64,000 bases of DNA from Neisseria yangbaofengii (GCF_014898075.1 NZ_CP062976.1:930001-994000); one strand, 5' to 3'. Shown: positions 17,401 through 26,422, numbered from the stretch's first letter. The notes: generated by a model from the letters alone, not told the origin. Translations and numbers: made by a program.

Positions 17401-20400
17401 GTACCACTTACACCGTGGCGGCCAAAACCGACGGTGTGACCACCAAAGTTGACGAAGCAGGCAATATTGCCGCAGTAACCAGCGACATTACCACGGATGA
17501 TAAAGGCGTATCTGCCGCAACGACCCCGACTGCATTAGCCACCGCAGGCGATGTAGCCGAAGCCATCAATAATTCCGGCTTCAACGTTAAATCAGGCGGT
17601 AACAAAGCCGAGGGTGACGAAGCAGAAGCAACCTTGATTAACCCGGGTGAAGAAGTTGAGTTCAACGCAGGTAAGAACCTGACCGTTAAACGCGTCGGCA
17701 ATGCCTTTACCTTTGCGACGGCGGACGATGTCGAATTTAAAAACGTAACGGCGAATAAGGTTACCGTGGGTGGCACAAGCCTGAATTCAGACGGCCTGAC
17801 CATCAAAGATGGTCCGAGCATCACGAAGACAGGTATTGATGCGGCTGACAAACAAATCACCCATGTCAAAGCAGGCGAAGCGGATACGGATGCCGTAAAC
17901 GTAAGCCAGTTGGAAAAAGCCCGAAAAGCAGCCACCGCCAAAGTTGAAGGTGACCAAGGTGTTACCGTTACCCCTTCGGCAAATGAAGACGGCAGTACCA
18001 CTTACACCGTGGCGGCCAAAACCGACGGTGTGACCACCAAAGTTGACGAAGCAGGCAATATTGCCGCAGTAACCAGCGACATTACCACGGATGATAAAGG
18101 CGTATCTGCCGCAACGACCCCGACTGCATTAGCCACCGCAGGCGATGTAGCCGAAGCCATCAATAATTCCGGCTTCAACGTTAAATCAGGCGGTAACAAA
18201 GCCGAGGGTGACGAAGCAGAAGCAACCTTGATTAACCCGGGTGAAGAAGTTGAGTTCAACGCAGGTAAGAACCTGACCGTTAAACGCGTCGGCAATGCCT
18301 TTACCTTTGCGACGGCGGACGATGTCGAATTTAAAAACGTAACGGCGAATAAGGTTACCGTGGGTGGCACAAGCCTGAATTCAGACGGCCTGACCATCAA
18401 AGATGGTCCGAGCATCACGAAGACAGGTATTGATGCGGCTGACAAACAAATCACCCATGTCAAAGCAGGCGAAGCGGATACGGATGCCGTAAACGTAAGC
18501 CAGTTGGAAAAAGCCCGAAAAGCAGCCACCGCCAAAGTTGAAGGTGACCAAGGTGTTACCGTTACCCCTTCGGCAAATGAAGACGGCAGTACCACTTACA
18601 CCGTGGCGGCCAAAACCGACGGTGTGACCACCAAAGTTGACGAAGCAGGCAATATTGCCGCAGTAACCAGCGACATTACCACGGATGATAAAGGCGTATC
18701 TGCCGCAACGACCCCGACTGCATTAGCCACCGCAGGCGATGTAGCCGAAGCCATCAATAATTCCGGCTTCAACGTTAAATCAGGCGGTAACAAAGCCGAG
18801 GGTGACGAAGCAGAAGCAACCTTGATTAACCCGGGTGAAGAAGTTGAGTTCAACGCAGGTAAGAACCTGACCGTTAAACGCGTCGGCAATGCCTTTACCT
18901 TTGCGACGGCGGACGATGTCGAATTTAAAAACGTAACGGCGAATAAGGTTACCGTGGGTGGCACAAGCCTGAATTCAGACGGCCTGACCATCAAAGATGG
19001 TCCGAGCATCACGAAGACAGGTATTGATGCGGCTGACAAACAAATCACCCATGTCAAAGCAGGCGAAGCGGATACGGATGCCGTAAACGTAAGCCAGTTG
19101 GAAAAAGCCCGAAAAGCAGCCACCGCCAAAGTTGAAGGTGACCAAGGTGTTACCGTTACCCCTTCGGCAAATGAAGACGGCAGTACCACTTACACCGTGG
19201 CGGCCAAAACCGACGGTGTGACCACCAAAGTTGACGAAGCAGGCAATATTGCCGCAGTAACCAGCGACATTACCACGGATGATAAAGGCGTATCTGCCGC
19301 AACGACCCCGACTGCATTAGCCACCGCAGGCGATGTAGCCGAAGCCATCAATAATTCCGGCTTTATTTTGACCGCCCAAGGTGCAAACGGCTCATTGGTA
19401 AAACCGGGTTCGACAGTTGATATGAAAAATACTGATGATAATATTGTGATCAGTAAATCAGCCGATAGCAATGATGTGGTTTACAATCTTGCTAAAGACG
19501 TTACCGTTGACAGTGTTACAGCCGGTGATACCACCATCAACAATGATGGCGTTAAGAACGGCGATACTAGCCTGACTAAAGACGGTATTACCATCAATAA
19601 CGGTACAGAAGGCCAACCTGTTACGCTGACCAAAGATGGCTTAGACAACGGCGGTAATAAAATTACCAATGTCAAAGCGGGTGAGGAGGATACAGATGCA
19701 GTGAACGTTAGTCAGCTGAAAGCAGCCCAAGCTGCAGCAACTACTAAAGTTGCTGGTGACCAAGGTGTAACAGTTACTTCTAAAGTAAATGAGAAAGACC
19801 GTAGCACGACTTATACTGTTGCGGCTAAAACCGACGGCGTAACCACTCAAGTTGACACTAACGGCAACATTGCTGCCATCACCGGCGGCATCACTACTGA
19901 CGGCAAAGGCAATGCAAGCACGACCATGCCTAACGCACTGGCCACTGCCCAAACCGTGGCCGATGCCGTCAATAACTCCGGCTTTACTGCCAAAGCAAAC
20001 GGTGATGCGGGTGAATTCATCAGTTCAGGCGATGAAGTTAACTTTAACGATGGCAAAAACATTACCATTACCCGTGATGGTGCTAACTTTACTGTTGCCA
20101 CTAAAGACGATGTTGATTTCAACACCGTTACAGCCAAAACGGTAACCACCGGTGACAGCACCCTGAATTCAGACGGCCTGACCATTAACAATGGTCCAAG
20201 CGTGACGAAGACAGGTATTGAGGCAGCCGATAAAAACATCACCAACGTAGCAGCCGGTAAGATTGCCGCAGACAGCAAAGATGCGGTCAACGGCAGCCAG
20301 CTCTATGGTACCGCCAACAGCATTGCTAACCATTTGGGCGGCGGCTCGACTGTGAATGCAGACGGTACAGTAAGCGCACCTAGCTATACCTTGACTAATC

Positions 20401-21116
20401 CTGCAGACAACAGCACAACTGCGGTAAACAATGCCGGTGATGCAATTAGTGGTTTGAACAAAGCTGTGAATCAACCGCTCACCTTTGCCGGTGACAGTGG
20501 CGACAACGTTAATCGCAAGCTGGGTCAAACCGTGAATGTGAAAGGCGGCGTAACCGATACTGCCAAGCTTTCAGACGGCAATATCGGTGTGGTGGCTAAC
20601 GGTAGCGATACCTTGGAAGTAAAATTGGTTAAAGATGTAAATCTGGGCCAAGAAGGTTCGCTGACTACCGGTAATACAGTTGTCAACAGCAACGGCGTGA
20701 CCATTGCGGCGCCAACCGAAGCCAATCCGCAAAATACCGTCAGCATCAGCCCGATTGGTCTGAACAACGGTGGTAACACTATTACCAACGTGGCGCCGGG
20801 TAAAAACGGTACCGATGCGGTAAACGTGAACCAATTGGTCGGTATGGGTAATCAGTTGCAACAAAACATCGACAATGTCGGTAAGAAAGCTTATGCCGGT
20901 GTGGCCGGAGCGATTGCCCAAAGCTCGATTCCGCAAGTAACCCGCCCGGGTGCGACCGGCTTGGGTATCGGTGGCGGTCACTACGGTGGCGAATCTGCCA
21001 TAGCCATCGGCGTGTCTTCAATGAGCGATGGCGGTAACTGGATTATCAAAGGTAACTTCTCAACCAATACCGGCGGCCATGTGGGCGTGGGTGCGGGTGC
21101 GTTGTACCAATGGTAA
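11472..21116 (+). CDS. Giant trimeric autotransporter adhesin (YadA/Hia/NadA-type)
   Basis: The gene encodes 3214 residues from the ATG at 11472, chosen because it follows AAGAAAGAG and opens the extended signal peptide region M-N-K-I-Y-R-V-I-Y-N typical of large type V secreted proteins. Cleavage is likely after A-N-P-A-L-A (about residue 67). Residues 70-920 form a YadA/Hia-like head of repeated (S/A)-V-A-I-G-x-x-A motifs plus an unusual G-S-G-N-N-rich stretch. Residues about 960-3130 are a stalk of neck motifs (V-A-A-G-K, D-A-V-N-V-S-Q-L) and coiled segments, including the 594-bp repeats. The last about 75 residues are the YadA beta-barrel anchor, ending in aromatic Trp (A-L-Y-Q-W). It is surface-exposed and trimeric, with a role in adhesion or autoaggregation. 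It is monocistronic. Confidence 0.95.
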   Translation: MNKIYRVIYNETTRTYTAVAEFAKGKSKSASSIVGHAAHSERSILSRIFAFSGVASALLLAANPALAATGAARPAGSNVCYFDTVSNSVICGNANTTNNNKAGTVVMGADANSGNHVGAVVIGSNAKTDIGGNIGINYGTGHRSYRNPYSSFTTNGNSLANANGNISSSVVGIGRNVVTESGGVAIGDGASAIIGNKRSLGVAVGANALSRSGGVVLGSSAETQGTNAVAIGRQAVAVGDGSQAYGSASAAVGKGSLAMGNSATSIGERSIAIGMSESSEDYTNTTNVKAEGTDAIAIGSIARANTDTSISIGRNAGKENADFGTAAVDVSNGKRSAVAYLYTGGAKTASPETVATHTNISIGKEAGSYGAGSNNIAMGTGAGVYQQGENSVAIGTNANNYQANGMSDHAVNRTVGNGTKDSNAINRSRFSVAIGNNAMTYDDHSVAVGDGAKALRNGSVAIGKDAKAITHYTTAGNAGQIMSAVAIGEGATAALGGDITIGINSGSQVNQNTTRILNMASPKNITVGNFSGSNVYGWDNTVLGNSSGQRIGTAEKPNYANTAFGYDVGNNILGDNNVSVGYQSGSNIVSNSNTSVGSRTGGNVLGANNATTGYGSGNRIRGSGNWSAGQGAGNNIGVLESNATLDVAANTFKVGQDAAITSGSDANVAAGKSAGSFIAGSNNIAFGENAGRYVGNDKTKLTNSSHNLAIGSNSGQFINGNHNVAVGFGAGAGADGDILSRARSLSQGYQATAYTNDSIAVGSDAKAGTKGSNTAVNAIAIGTGAQAAAKDSISIGTGNVVSGQGSGAIGDPSVVQGTNSYSLGNNNAIGSASDNVLILGGQNNVGATATRNGSGIITDTSALIQTQNADRAFVLGYKNTVAETADASDSVIIGNENTVDAQNTMVLGNNVTATADNNVILGANSSEDSVTTTAGQANDIENGTVNGITYGSFAGKPAGIVSVGASGQERQIINVAAGKISADSTDAINGSQLYLTQDVLGNVAETTKNIIGGETTLDPSTGKLTANNIGDTNKNTVHDAIKAAKSTVVAGTNVNDVATETNGDGSKTYTVNAKGTSVSNGSDAVTVTAGNKDAQNVTDYKVDLSQASKDSLAKADTAVQEFTTSVNGTQAEKLNQKNKDINFVNGVGTTARASGSDITFDVNKSGLTTDEAGKVTANTAGDNFATAADVANAINEAAERTEKTTTVVEGSNTHVQSKAEGNNTEYTVSADKATVSVSDALKKTETSATDATTQAVTTDYALDLSDTTKEDIKKGVNAKEAVDTQGLTFTGDTGSTNVEKLGSTVAVNGDENITTSAAGDAITISLNKDIKVGSVTAGNTVINSDGLTINNGPSITNKGIDAGNLAVNNVAPATEDNQAVNYSQLKASQSKVEAGTNVVVDSTSNKDGTTYTVNAWDTTASGSDAVTVMPTIDKAGRTRTYAVDLSDKSKESLAKADTAVQEFTTSVNGTQAETLNQKNKDINFVNGVGTTARASDSNITFDVNKSSLTVNNDGGVVAGKEGDNFATAKAVADAINNSEKTTTAQNTDGNVSVIGTTTGNNTDYVINLKKDIAVDSVTAGDTTVNNNGLTVGNITVNNQPMTVNGNTVNNVNDAINQTAAQAFSPLTFAGDSGDNVESKLGETVNVKGGVTEAAKLSDGNIGVVANGNDTLDIKLAKDIAVDSVTAGDTTINNDGVKNGDTSLTKDGITINNGTEGQPVTLTKNGLDNGGNKITHVKAGEADTDAVNVSQLEKARKAATAKVEGDQGVTVTPLANEDGSTTYTVAAKTDGVTTKVDEAGNIAAVTGDITTDDKGVSAATTPTALATAGDVAEAINNSGFNVKSGGNKAEGDEAEATLINPGEEVEFNAGKNLTVKRVGNAFTFATADDVEFKNVTANKVTVGGTSLNSDGLTIKDGPSITKTGIDAADKQITHVKAGEADTDAVNVSQLEKARKAATAKVEGDQGVTVTPLANEDGSTTYTVAAKTDGVTTKVDEAGNIAAVTSDITTDDKGVSAATTPTALATAGDVAEAINNSGFNVKSGGNKAEGDEAEATLINPGEEVEFNAGKNLTVKRVGNAFTFATADDVEFKNVTANKVTVGGTSLNSDGLTIKDGPSITKTGIDAADKQITHVKAGEADTDAVNVSQLEKARKAATAKVEGDQGVTVTPSANEDGSTTYTVAAKTDGVTTKVDEAGNIAAVTSDITTDDKGVSAATTPTALATAGDVAEAINNSGFNVKSGGNKAEGDEAEATLINPGEEVEFNAGKNLTVKRVGNAFTFATADDVEFKNVTANKVTVGGTSLNSDGLTIKDGPSITKTGIDAADKQITHVKAGEADTDAVNVSQLEKARKAATAKVEGDQGVTVTPSANEDGSTTYTVAAKTDGVTTKVDEAGNIAAVTSDITTDDKGVSAATTPTALATAGDVAEAINNSGFNVKSGGNKAEGDEAEATLINPGEEVEFNAGKNLTVKRVGNAFTFATADDVEFKNVTANKVTVGGTSLNSDGLTIKDGPSITKTGIDAADKQITHVKAGEADTDAVNVSQLEKARKAATAKVEGDQGVTVTPSANEDGSTTYTVAAKTDGVTTKVDEAGNIAAVTSDITTDDKGVSAATTPTALATAGDVAEAINNSGFILTAQGANGSLVKPGSTVDMKNTDDNIVISKSADSNDVVYNLAKDVTVDSVTAGDTTINNDGVKNGDTSLTKDGITINNGTEGQPVTLTKDGLDNGGNKITNVKAGEEDTDAVNVSQLKAAQAAATTKVAGDQGVTVTSKVNEKDRSTTYTVAAKTDGVTTQVDTNGNIAAITGGITTDGKGNASTTMPNALATAQTVADAVNNSGFTAKANGDAGEFISSGDEVNFNDGKNITITRDGANFTVATKDDVDFNTVTAKTVTTGDSTLNSDGLTINNGPSVTKTGIEAADKNITNVAAGKIAADSKDAVNGSQLYGTANSIANHLGGGSTVNADGTVSAPSYTLTNPADNSTTAVNNAGDAISGLNKAVNQPLTFAGDSGDNVNRKLGQTVNVKGGVTDTAKLSDGNIGVVANGSDTLEVKLVKDVNLGQEGSLTTGNTVVNSNGVTIAAPTEANPQNTVSISPIGLNNGGNTITNVAPGKNGTDAVNVNQLVGMGNQLQQNIDNVGKKAYAGVAGAIAQSSIPQVTRPGATGLGIGGGHYGGESAIAIGVSSMSDGGNWIIKGNFSTNTGGHVGVGAGALYQW
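16668..19363 (+). repeat. Tandem 594-bp (198-residue) repeats in the adhesin stalk, about 4.5 copies
   Basis: Identical landmarks (ATCACCCATGTCAAAGC) recur at 16668, 17262, 17856, 18450 and 19044, exactly 594 bp apart. The fifth copy ends at about 19363. Copies differ only at a few bases, for example T-P-L-A versus T-P-S-A and T-G-D versus T-S-D. Each full copy holds an in-frame DUS (TTCAGACGGCCT, encoding part of N-S-D-G-L). The period is a multiple of three, so gain or loss of copies keeps the frame and changes stalk length. Confidence 0.95.
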
Positions 21117-21146
21117 TCTAATCGGGTTTCAGCTTGAATCAAGGCC

Positions 21147-21180
21147 GTCGGAAACTGATGTTTCAGACGGCCTTTTTATT
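21147..21180 (+). terminator. DUS-pair terminator after the adhesin
   Basis: AGGCCGTCGGAAAC and GTTTCAGACGGCCT form a hairpin followed by a T-run, 30 bp after the adhesin stop. The left arm has one mismatch from a perfect DUS. Confidence 0.75.
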
Positions 21181-21230
21181 TGCGGCCTAAGTGAGGGCAT
21201 GAGAAGTAAGCCATTTTGACGTGATGGGAC

Positions 21231-21338
21231 TATAATGAATCCACTTTAAAATAGTACAGCGTTGGCTCGACTGGCCGTATTATCGATACTGCCTTCGGCT
21301 CCGCCGCCTTGTCCTATTTTTAAAGTGAATCCACTATA
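21231..21338. repeat. Correia repeat-enclosed element (CREE) copy 1
   Basis: The 108-bp element has terminal inverted repeats of the form TATA(A/G)TGAATCCACTTTAAAA. The interior reads, on the minus strand, like a Correia element (GACAAGG..GAGACAGTA..CAACGC.GTAC). It lies between the adhesin terminator and nnrE, where CREEs commonly supply promoter or IHF-like sequence. Confidence 0.8.
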
Positions 21339-21374
21339 TAATTTTATGATGACTGTTCTAAATCAGACGCGGAT

Positions 21375-21991
21375 ATGAAAATTTACAATACCAAAGAAAT
21401 GCGTGCCGCCGAACAAGCAGCGGTAGATAAAGGTACATCATTTGAGCAACTGATGGAAAATGCGGGGCAAGCTGCGGCGGCGGATATTTTGCAGCATTGT
21501 GTCGGTCGGCAGAAAGTATTGATTGCCTGCGGCAAGGGTAATAATGGCGGCGATGGTCTGGTGATTGCACGCGTGTTGCAGCAGCACGGCTGGCAAGTGG
21601 ATATTGCCTTGGTCTGCGGCAATATCTTATCGGATTTATCAGAACTTAACCGCCGGCGTTTAAACGGATTGCCGGGTATCACTTTTTTAAACGAAGAAGA
21701 TTTGTCAGGCTGTCCGAAAACGAAAAATGCTTATAATGTGGTGATTGACGGTATATTCGGCACAGGCTTTAGTGGTAATTTACCGCAAAATATCGTCGAA
21801 GTCTGCCAAGCTTTGAATGCTTCAGGCGGCCTTAAAATTGCTTTGGATATGCCCACAGGTTTAAACGGTGACACAGCAGAATACGATGAACACACACTTA
21901 CGCTTTCGGCGCATACAAACCGGCACATATGAATGAAACCGCGCAAGCATTTTGTGGAGAAGTGGTGTGTTTGGAGATTGGGATAGATTAG
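21375..21991 (+). pseudogene. nnrE: NAD(P)H-hydrate epimerase (YjeF N-domain), frameshifted near the 3' end
   Basis: The open frame of 185 residues (21375-21932) contains the YjeF_N signatures G-K-G-N-N-G-G-D-G (phosphate/NAD loop), D-G-I-F-G-T-G and D-M-P-T-G-L-N-G-D. The expected C-terminus (T-Y-A-F-G-A-Y-K-P-A-H, then E-V-V-C-L-E-I-G-I-D) is present in another frame and ends at TAG 21989-21991. A small deletion or shift therefore lies around ACACACACTTACG (about 21890-21903), and the total is shorter than the usual 230 residues. The enzyme epimerises damaged NAD(P)HX for the dehydratase NnrD, encoded separately at 61724-62638. It is probably inactive unless the shift is a sequence error. 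Confidence 0.8.
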
Positions 21992-21998
21992 TTTGACT

Positions 21999-22024
21999 AG
22001 GCCGTCTGAACGTTCAGACGGCCT
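21999..22024. terminator. Bidirectional DUS palindrome between nnrE and crcB
   Basis: AGGCCGTCTGAACGTTCAGACGGCCT would be a perfect 26-bp palindrome made of two back-to-back 12-mer DUS around a CG dinucleotide. It sits between convergent genes and overlaps the last codons of crcB. Confidence 0.7.
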
Positions 22025-22385
22025 TAAACATTTGCGCCAGCCAAATGCCTAAAGCCGTTAGCGCAAAGGAGCCGAAAACGTGCAAGGCCGCCGCACCGAA
22101 AGCCGCCCCCCAACGCTGCGCCTGCATAAGTTGGACCATTTCCAACGAAAAACCGGAAAATGTCGTCAAGCTGCCGAGAAAGCCGGTAATCAACAGCAGC
22201 TTCCACTGCGGATGCTGCACCAATTCGGCGAAAATGCCAATAAGAAGTGCACCAATCCAGTTGGCCGCCAAAGTGCCGAAAGCAAATGATGTGGCGATGC
22301 GGGCAAAGTAAAGCCCGAAAAACCAGCGGATGCCAGCGCCGAATGCGGCACCAATGACAATCGGCAGAAGAGAAGCGGGAGACAT
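22014..22385 (-). CDS. crcB: Fluoride ion channel CrcB/Fluc
   Basis: The gene encodes 123 residues with four hydrophobic helices (about 4-25, 33-55, 64-85, 95-118), the size and layout of Fluc/CrcB. The family signature G-F-L-G-S-L-T-T-F-S-G-F-S-L-E, which lines the fluoride pore, is at residues about 68-82; N41 (A-A-N-W-I-G) is the conserved pore asparagine. The protein exports fluoride as a dual-topology dimer in the inner membrane. It lies 24 bp downstream of the ECF-type permease gene on the same strand and may be co-transcribed. The gap is too short to contain a fluoride riboswitch. Confidence 0.92.
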   Translation of the reverse strand: MSPASLLPIVIGAAFGAGIRWFFGLYFARIATSFAFGTLAANWIGALLIGIFAELVQHPQWKLLLITGFLGSLTTFSGFSLEMVQLMQAQRWGAAFGAAALHVFGSFALTALGIWLAQMFKAV

Positions 22386-22409
22386 ATCGTTCCTTGAGGC
22401 CGTCTGAAA

Positions 22410-23087
22410 CTACCAAATTTGATTGGTTGGTTTTAAATAGCGGTTGTCGTCAAAAGTATTGATCCATTGCGGCCGTAAAGCCACAAAAATCGCAGTAGTG
22501 ATGCCGCTTAAAAAGGCTTCCGCCCAAGCAATCAGAATAAAAACGGGCAGGGCGGTGGACCACAATACATCGCTCGGAAAAGCTGCTGCCCAATCCAAAA
22601 CAGCGACCAATACCAAACCGGTAAACAAAATACTGGCAGCCGACCCGATAAAGCCGTTGACGAAAATAAAAATAAACAGGTTGGCCGGCAATAAATTCAC
22701 CAAGCGGTGGAATAAAATATTGGTTATCAGCGGCGGCAGCAATAAGGCCAAAGCATTGATCGGGTACACCTGCCAATCACCGCCAAATAGCCACACATAA
22801 GGAAAAAGCAGCAATGCCCCCAGCCAAAAAGCTGCCGGGACGCCGATCATGAGCGCCGCCAAATTCATTGCCAAAAGGTGATAGCTCATGCCCGCAAGCT
22901 GGCCGTCATCAGGCGTCGCATTCAAAAGCCATGCCGTGGTTACAATCAAAATGACTAAATTCACGGCCGAACGATGTGCGGAAAAGGCTTTGAAAGCAGA
23001 CTTGGCGCACACAGCCAGTAAAGCGGCCAAAACCGGCCATGCCGTGATAAAAGCAGCATACGAAAACCATTCGGCTTGAAAAATCAT
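22410..23087 (-). CDS. Energy-coupling factor (CbiM-like) ABC transporter permease/substrate-capture protein
   Basis: The protein has 225 residues from the ATG at 23087; a longer upstream reading frame exists but lacks a membrane-protein leader. It has six or seven hydrophobic segments, and G-M-S-Y-H-L-L-A-M-N-L-A-A-L-M-I-G at residues about 58-75 matches the CbiM/PF01891 region used for metal (Co/Ni) uptake. The classic CbiM N-terminal metal-binding histidine start is not obvious. No ATPase or T-component is adjacent, so it probably borrows a shared ECF module. A DUS lies in its 5' flank at 23109-23118. Substrate is unknown. Confidence 0.7.
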   Translation of the reverse strand: MIFQAEWFSYAAFITAWPVLAALLAVCAKSAFKAFSAHRSAVNLVILIVTTAWLLNATPDDGQLAGMSYHLLAMNLAALMIGVPAAFWLGALLLFPYVWLFGGDWQVYPINALALLLPPLITNILFHRLVNLLPANLFIFIFVNGFIGSAASILFTGLVLVAVLDWAAAFPSDVLWSTALPVFILIAWAEAFLSGITTAIFVALRPQWINTFDDNRYLKPTNQIW

Positions 23088-23238
23088 AAGGAACACGCGC
23101 TCAATATTTTCAGACGGCCTTATTATACGCTGAATCGTTAAAATATTGCGCCGATAGCGGTTTTGCTTATTCTTTTTAATGCGGAAACACGATAAAATAA
23201 CCGCCTTTGTAGTTGAATCGGATATTAAGGTTTCCCCT

Positions 23239-26200
23239 ATGTTGTGGACGGTGTTGATTTTCCTTCTGTTATGCGCCATCGGCGGATTGTTGTGGTTCCA
23301 TTACCAGCAAGACCGACAATGGCGGCAGGAGCTTGGCCGCATGGAAAACGGTGAAGGAGGTGATTTGGCCGGATTGGCGCAATACTTCCAAAATCCCGAA
23401 GAAGAGCGGATGGCAAACAAATTCGGCCATCAAGCCAAAGCTGCTTACGGCAGAACAGTCGCCCGCCTGCGCCTGTTGGCTGCGCAACGCCATACTGCGA
23501 AATCAGCAGAGAATGAGCAGAAAGAATTAGATTATATTGATGATTCCTCTGCTTTTTCGGAGCAGTCTTACCATGAGGCCGACTTGGCGCAAACGGCAGA
23601 GGAAGCCGAATCCCGGAGAGAGTTTCAGCAACATACCTGTCAAAAAGCCAATCAACCTGTACAGCCGTTGGAGGAAGCGCGAGAGTTTACCCGTCCGGCG
23701 CGTGCTTCCAAACGCTTGTCTGCCGTGCCTGATCCGGTGATTGTGCCGTTTGAGAAAACCGATATTCCCGAATATGTGCCGCATAAAGTGCAGGGGGCGG
23801 TCTTCGAAGAAATCACCTTGGAAGATGCCACACGCTCGTTAAGCGAAGCCGTGTCGCAGGAAATGTCGGAACAAAAAAACATTAAAAAACAGGTGTTCTC
23901 GGAAAAACAACCGGTTCGGACGGCCTCTTCCCGGCCGTCACGCCGTCCGCGCCAAGATTTGGAAGTGATTGATTTGGATGACCCGGCTTTGCGCCGCACA
24001 CGCGAGCGCGTGTTGGCGCAAGTGGAAGAAATCCACATCAATCCGGCGCAAAAACCACGTATTGAATCCGCACAAAATGCCTTGCGCACAGTGGAGCGCG
24101 AAACCATTCCGGTAAAAGACATTCCGAGCCGTTGGGATGAAATCGATGTGGAAAAAATTCATTCAAATTTGGCGCGCCAAACCGCCGCCCGCAGCCGCTT
24201 GGCCGCTGCTGTGGCGCCGATTCAAGATTATCAGCCGGCCATTATTCAAGATGCCGAAATTTTAGCGAACCTGTCACAAGGCACTTCTCCACTGAACCGC
24301 CGCGTGCAGCCGATTCGCCGCATCGACACCCGCACGCGTGAAAGCGTGATTCCTGATTCGGTGGTGGTTGAGAAAAGCAGCGCAGTGGTGCAGCCTGCCA
24401 AACCGATGCCGAAAGCATCGCGCTTCCAAAATAACGAAGCCTTTATTTCACGCCCGCCTGCGCCGAATGCAACCGTGATCGAGCCGCCTGCTGTACCGAA
24501 AGTCGAGCCGGTACCGGTGAATATTCCCGAGCCGCCTGCTTTCAAAGAGCCGCCTGCCGCGAGCTTGCCGGAAGTATCGGTGAATGCGCACGTGAGCAAT
24601 CGCCCGTTACGTTCGCTGCAAGACTTTTTAATCAGTGAAACCGAAGAAATCATCACTGAGCCGAAACCTACCGTTCAGACGGCCTTGGATGAGGCAACGG
24701 TATCCGTGTTTGAGCAACGGGCGCATTCGGTTGGAAATGATTATATGCCGTCCGGATACTTGCATGAAGCAGCCGATTCGCATGAAAGCGATGAACAACA
24801 GCCGTCTTTAGACGATCAACGGCCTGAACAAAATGATGAAGTGGCAGCGCCCGTATCGACTGAGGCGAATCATGTCATCAACCAACCGACGTCTGCAGTT
24901 CATCACTCATTGACCATGCCGTCTGAAATGAATTTGCCGAGCGTGGATTTATTGTTGCCGCCGCAATTTGACCCGACGGCGATGCAAACCGAAGAAGCCT
25001 TGATTGAAAACGGCATCATCATTGAAGACAAACTGGCCGAATTTAAAGTCAAGGTCAAGGTAGTGGATTCTTATTCAGGGCCGGTGATTACACGTTACGA
25101 AATTGAGCCTGATGTCGGTGTGCGTGGCAGTGCGGTGATTAATCTGGAAAAAGACTTGGCACGCTCTTTGGGCGTGGCTTCTATCCGCGTGGTTGAAACC
25201 ATTCCGGGCAAAACCTGCATGGGCTTGGAATTGCCGAACCCGAGCCGCCAAATGATACGCTTAAGCGAAATTTTCAATTCGCCGGTGTTTACCGGATCCG
25301 AATCCAAATTGACTTTGGCTTTGGGGCAAGACATTACCGGTGAGCCGGTAGTCACCGATTTGGCTAAAGCACCGCATTTGCTGGTGGCCGGCACCACCGG
25401 TTCGGGTAAGTCGGTGGGCGTGAACGCGATGATTTTGTCGATGCTCTTTAAAGCATCGCCGGAAGACGTACGCATGATTATGATTGACCCGAAAATGCTG
25501 GAATTGAGTATTTACGAAGGCATTCCGCATCTGCTTGCGCCTGTGGTGACCGACATGAAGCTGGCTGCCAATGCACTCAATTGGTGCGTCAATGAAATGG
25601 AGAAACGCTACCGCCTGATGAGTCATGCCGGTGTACGAAATTTGGCCGGTTTCAACCAAAAAATCGCCGAAGCCGCCGCACGCGGCGAAAAAATCGTCAA
25701 TCCGTTTACGCTCACGCCGGATAATCCGGAATATTTGGAAAAGCTGCCGTTTATCGTGGTAGTAGTGGATGAGTTTGCCGATTTGATGATGACGGCCGGT
25801 AAGAAAATCGAAGAATTGATTGCCCGTTTGGCGCAAAAAGCCCGCGCAGCCGGTATCCATTTGATTTTGGCTACCCAACGTCCGAGTGTGGACGTGATTA
25901 CCGGCTTGATTAAAGCCAATATCCCGACCCGCATCGCGTTTCAGGTTTCCAGCAAAATCGACAGCCGCACCATTCTCGACCAAATGGGCGCAGAAAACTT
26001 GTTGGGGCAAGGCGATATGCTGTATCTGCCGCCCGGAACCAGCTATCCGCAGCGTGTTCACGGAGCATTTGCTTCCGATGGCGAAGTGCACCGCGTGGTG
26101 GAATACCTGAAACAATTCGGTGAACCGGATTATATAGAAGAAATTTTGAGCGGCGGCATGACCGAAGATTTACCCGGCACGGGCAACCGCAGCGACAGCG

Positions 26201-26406
26201 ACCAAGACCCGATGTATGATGAAGCCATCGCTTATGTGGTGAAAACGCGCAAAGCCAGTATTTCCGGCGTACAGCGCCAATTGCGCATCGGATACAACCG
26301 CGCCGCGCGTTTGGTGGAGCAAATGGAAGCCGACGGTATTGTGTCATCGGCAGAAGCCAACGGCAACCGGACGGTATTAATCCCGGGCAGCAGCCATTTG
26401 GATTAA
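23239..26406 (+). CDS. ftsK: DNA translocase FtsK
   Basis: The protein has 1055 residues from the ATG at 23239 (AAGG just upstream). An in-frame ATG at 23179 would add 20 polar residues. One N-terminal membrane helix (residues 2-20) is followed by a long Pro/Glu/Arg-rich linker to about residue 570. Then comes the RecA-like motor: Walker A G-T-T-G-S-G-K-S at about 718, Walker [11 protein letters not shown] at about 840, and I-L-A-T-Q-R-P-S. A gamma winged helix from about 990 recognises polar KOPS-type sites. E. coli FtsK has four membrane helices; this single-helix form is the shorter type that often coexists with a four-helix paralogue. It pumps DNA at the septum for chromosome dimer resolution. 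Confidence 0.93.
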   Translation: MLWTVLIFLLLCAIGGLLWFHYQQDRQWRQELGRMENGEGGDLAGLAQYFQNPEEERMANKFGHQAKAAYGRTVARLRLLAAQRHTAKSAENEQKELDYIDDSSAFSEQSYHEADLAQTAEEAESRREFQQHTCQKANQPVQPLEEAREFTRPARASKRLSAVPDPVIVPFEKTDIPEYVPHKVQGAVFEEITLEDATRSLSEAVSQEMSEQKNIKKQVFSEKQPVRTASSRPSRRPRQDLEVIDLDDPALRRTRERVLAQVEEIHINPAQKPRIESAQNALRTVERETIPVKDIPSRWDEIDVEKIHSNLARQTAARSRLAAAVAPIQDYQPAIIQDAEILANLSQGTSPLNRRVQPIRRIDTRTRESVIPDSVVVEKSSAVVQPAKPMPKASRFQNNEAFISRPPAPNATVIEPPAVPKVEPVPVNIPEPPAFKEPPAASLPEVSVNAHVSNRPLRSLQDFLISETEEIITEPKPTVQTALDEATVSVFEQRAHSVGNDYMPSGYLHEAADSHESDEQQPSLDDQRPEQNDEVAAPVSTEANHVINQPTSAVHHSLTMPSEMNLPSVDLLLPPQFDPTAMQTEEALIENGIIIEDKLAEFKVKVKVVDSYSGPVITRYEIEPDVGVRGSAVINLEKDLARSLGVASIRVVETIPGKTCMGLELPNPSRQMIRLSEIFNSPVFTGSESKLTLALGQDITGEPVVTDLAKAPHLLVAGTTGSGKSVGVNAMILSMLFKASPEDVRMIMIDPKMLELSIYEGIPHLLAPVVTDMKLAANALNWCVNEMEKRYRLMSHAGVRNLAGFNQKIAEAAARGEKIVNPFTLTPDNPEYLEKLPFIVVVVDEFADLMMTAGKKIEELIARLAQKARAAGIHLILATQRPSVDVITGLIKANIPTRIAFQVSSKIDSRTILDQMGAENLLGQGDMLYLPPGTSYPQRVHGAFASDGEVHRVVEYLKQFGEPDYIEEILSGGMTEDLPGTGNRSDSDQDPMYDEAIAYVVKTRKASISGVQRQLRIGYNRAARLVEQMEADGIVSSAEANGNRTVLIPGSSHLD

Positions 26407-26422
26407 GGTTTAGATTCAATCG

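Noticed and set aside
16668-19363. Tandem direct repeats considered as a CRISPR-like array
   Set aside because: The unit is 594 bp, contiguous and coding; there are no spacers and no cas genes.
16319-19471. Series of minus-strand open frames of 93-197 residues repeated every 594 bp inside the adhesin
   Set aside because: They mirror the coding repeats, have no ribosome-binding sites, and are open only because the sense strand lacks the complementary stop triplets. The periodicity is that of the sense repeats.
22386-22409. Fluoride riboswitch upstream of crcB
   Set aside because: Only 24 bp separate crcB from the preceding gene, too short for the riboswitch, and no pseudoknot sequence is visible upstream of the permease gene either.
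25261-26115. Minus-strand frame of 284 residues inside ftsK
   Set aside because: It lies opposite the conserved FtsK motor, where coding on the plus strand is certain; composition is His/Gln-rich antisense type.
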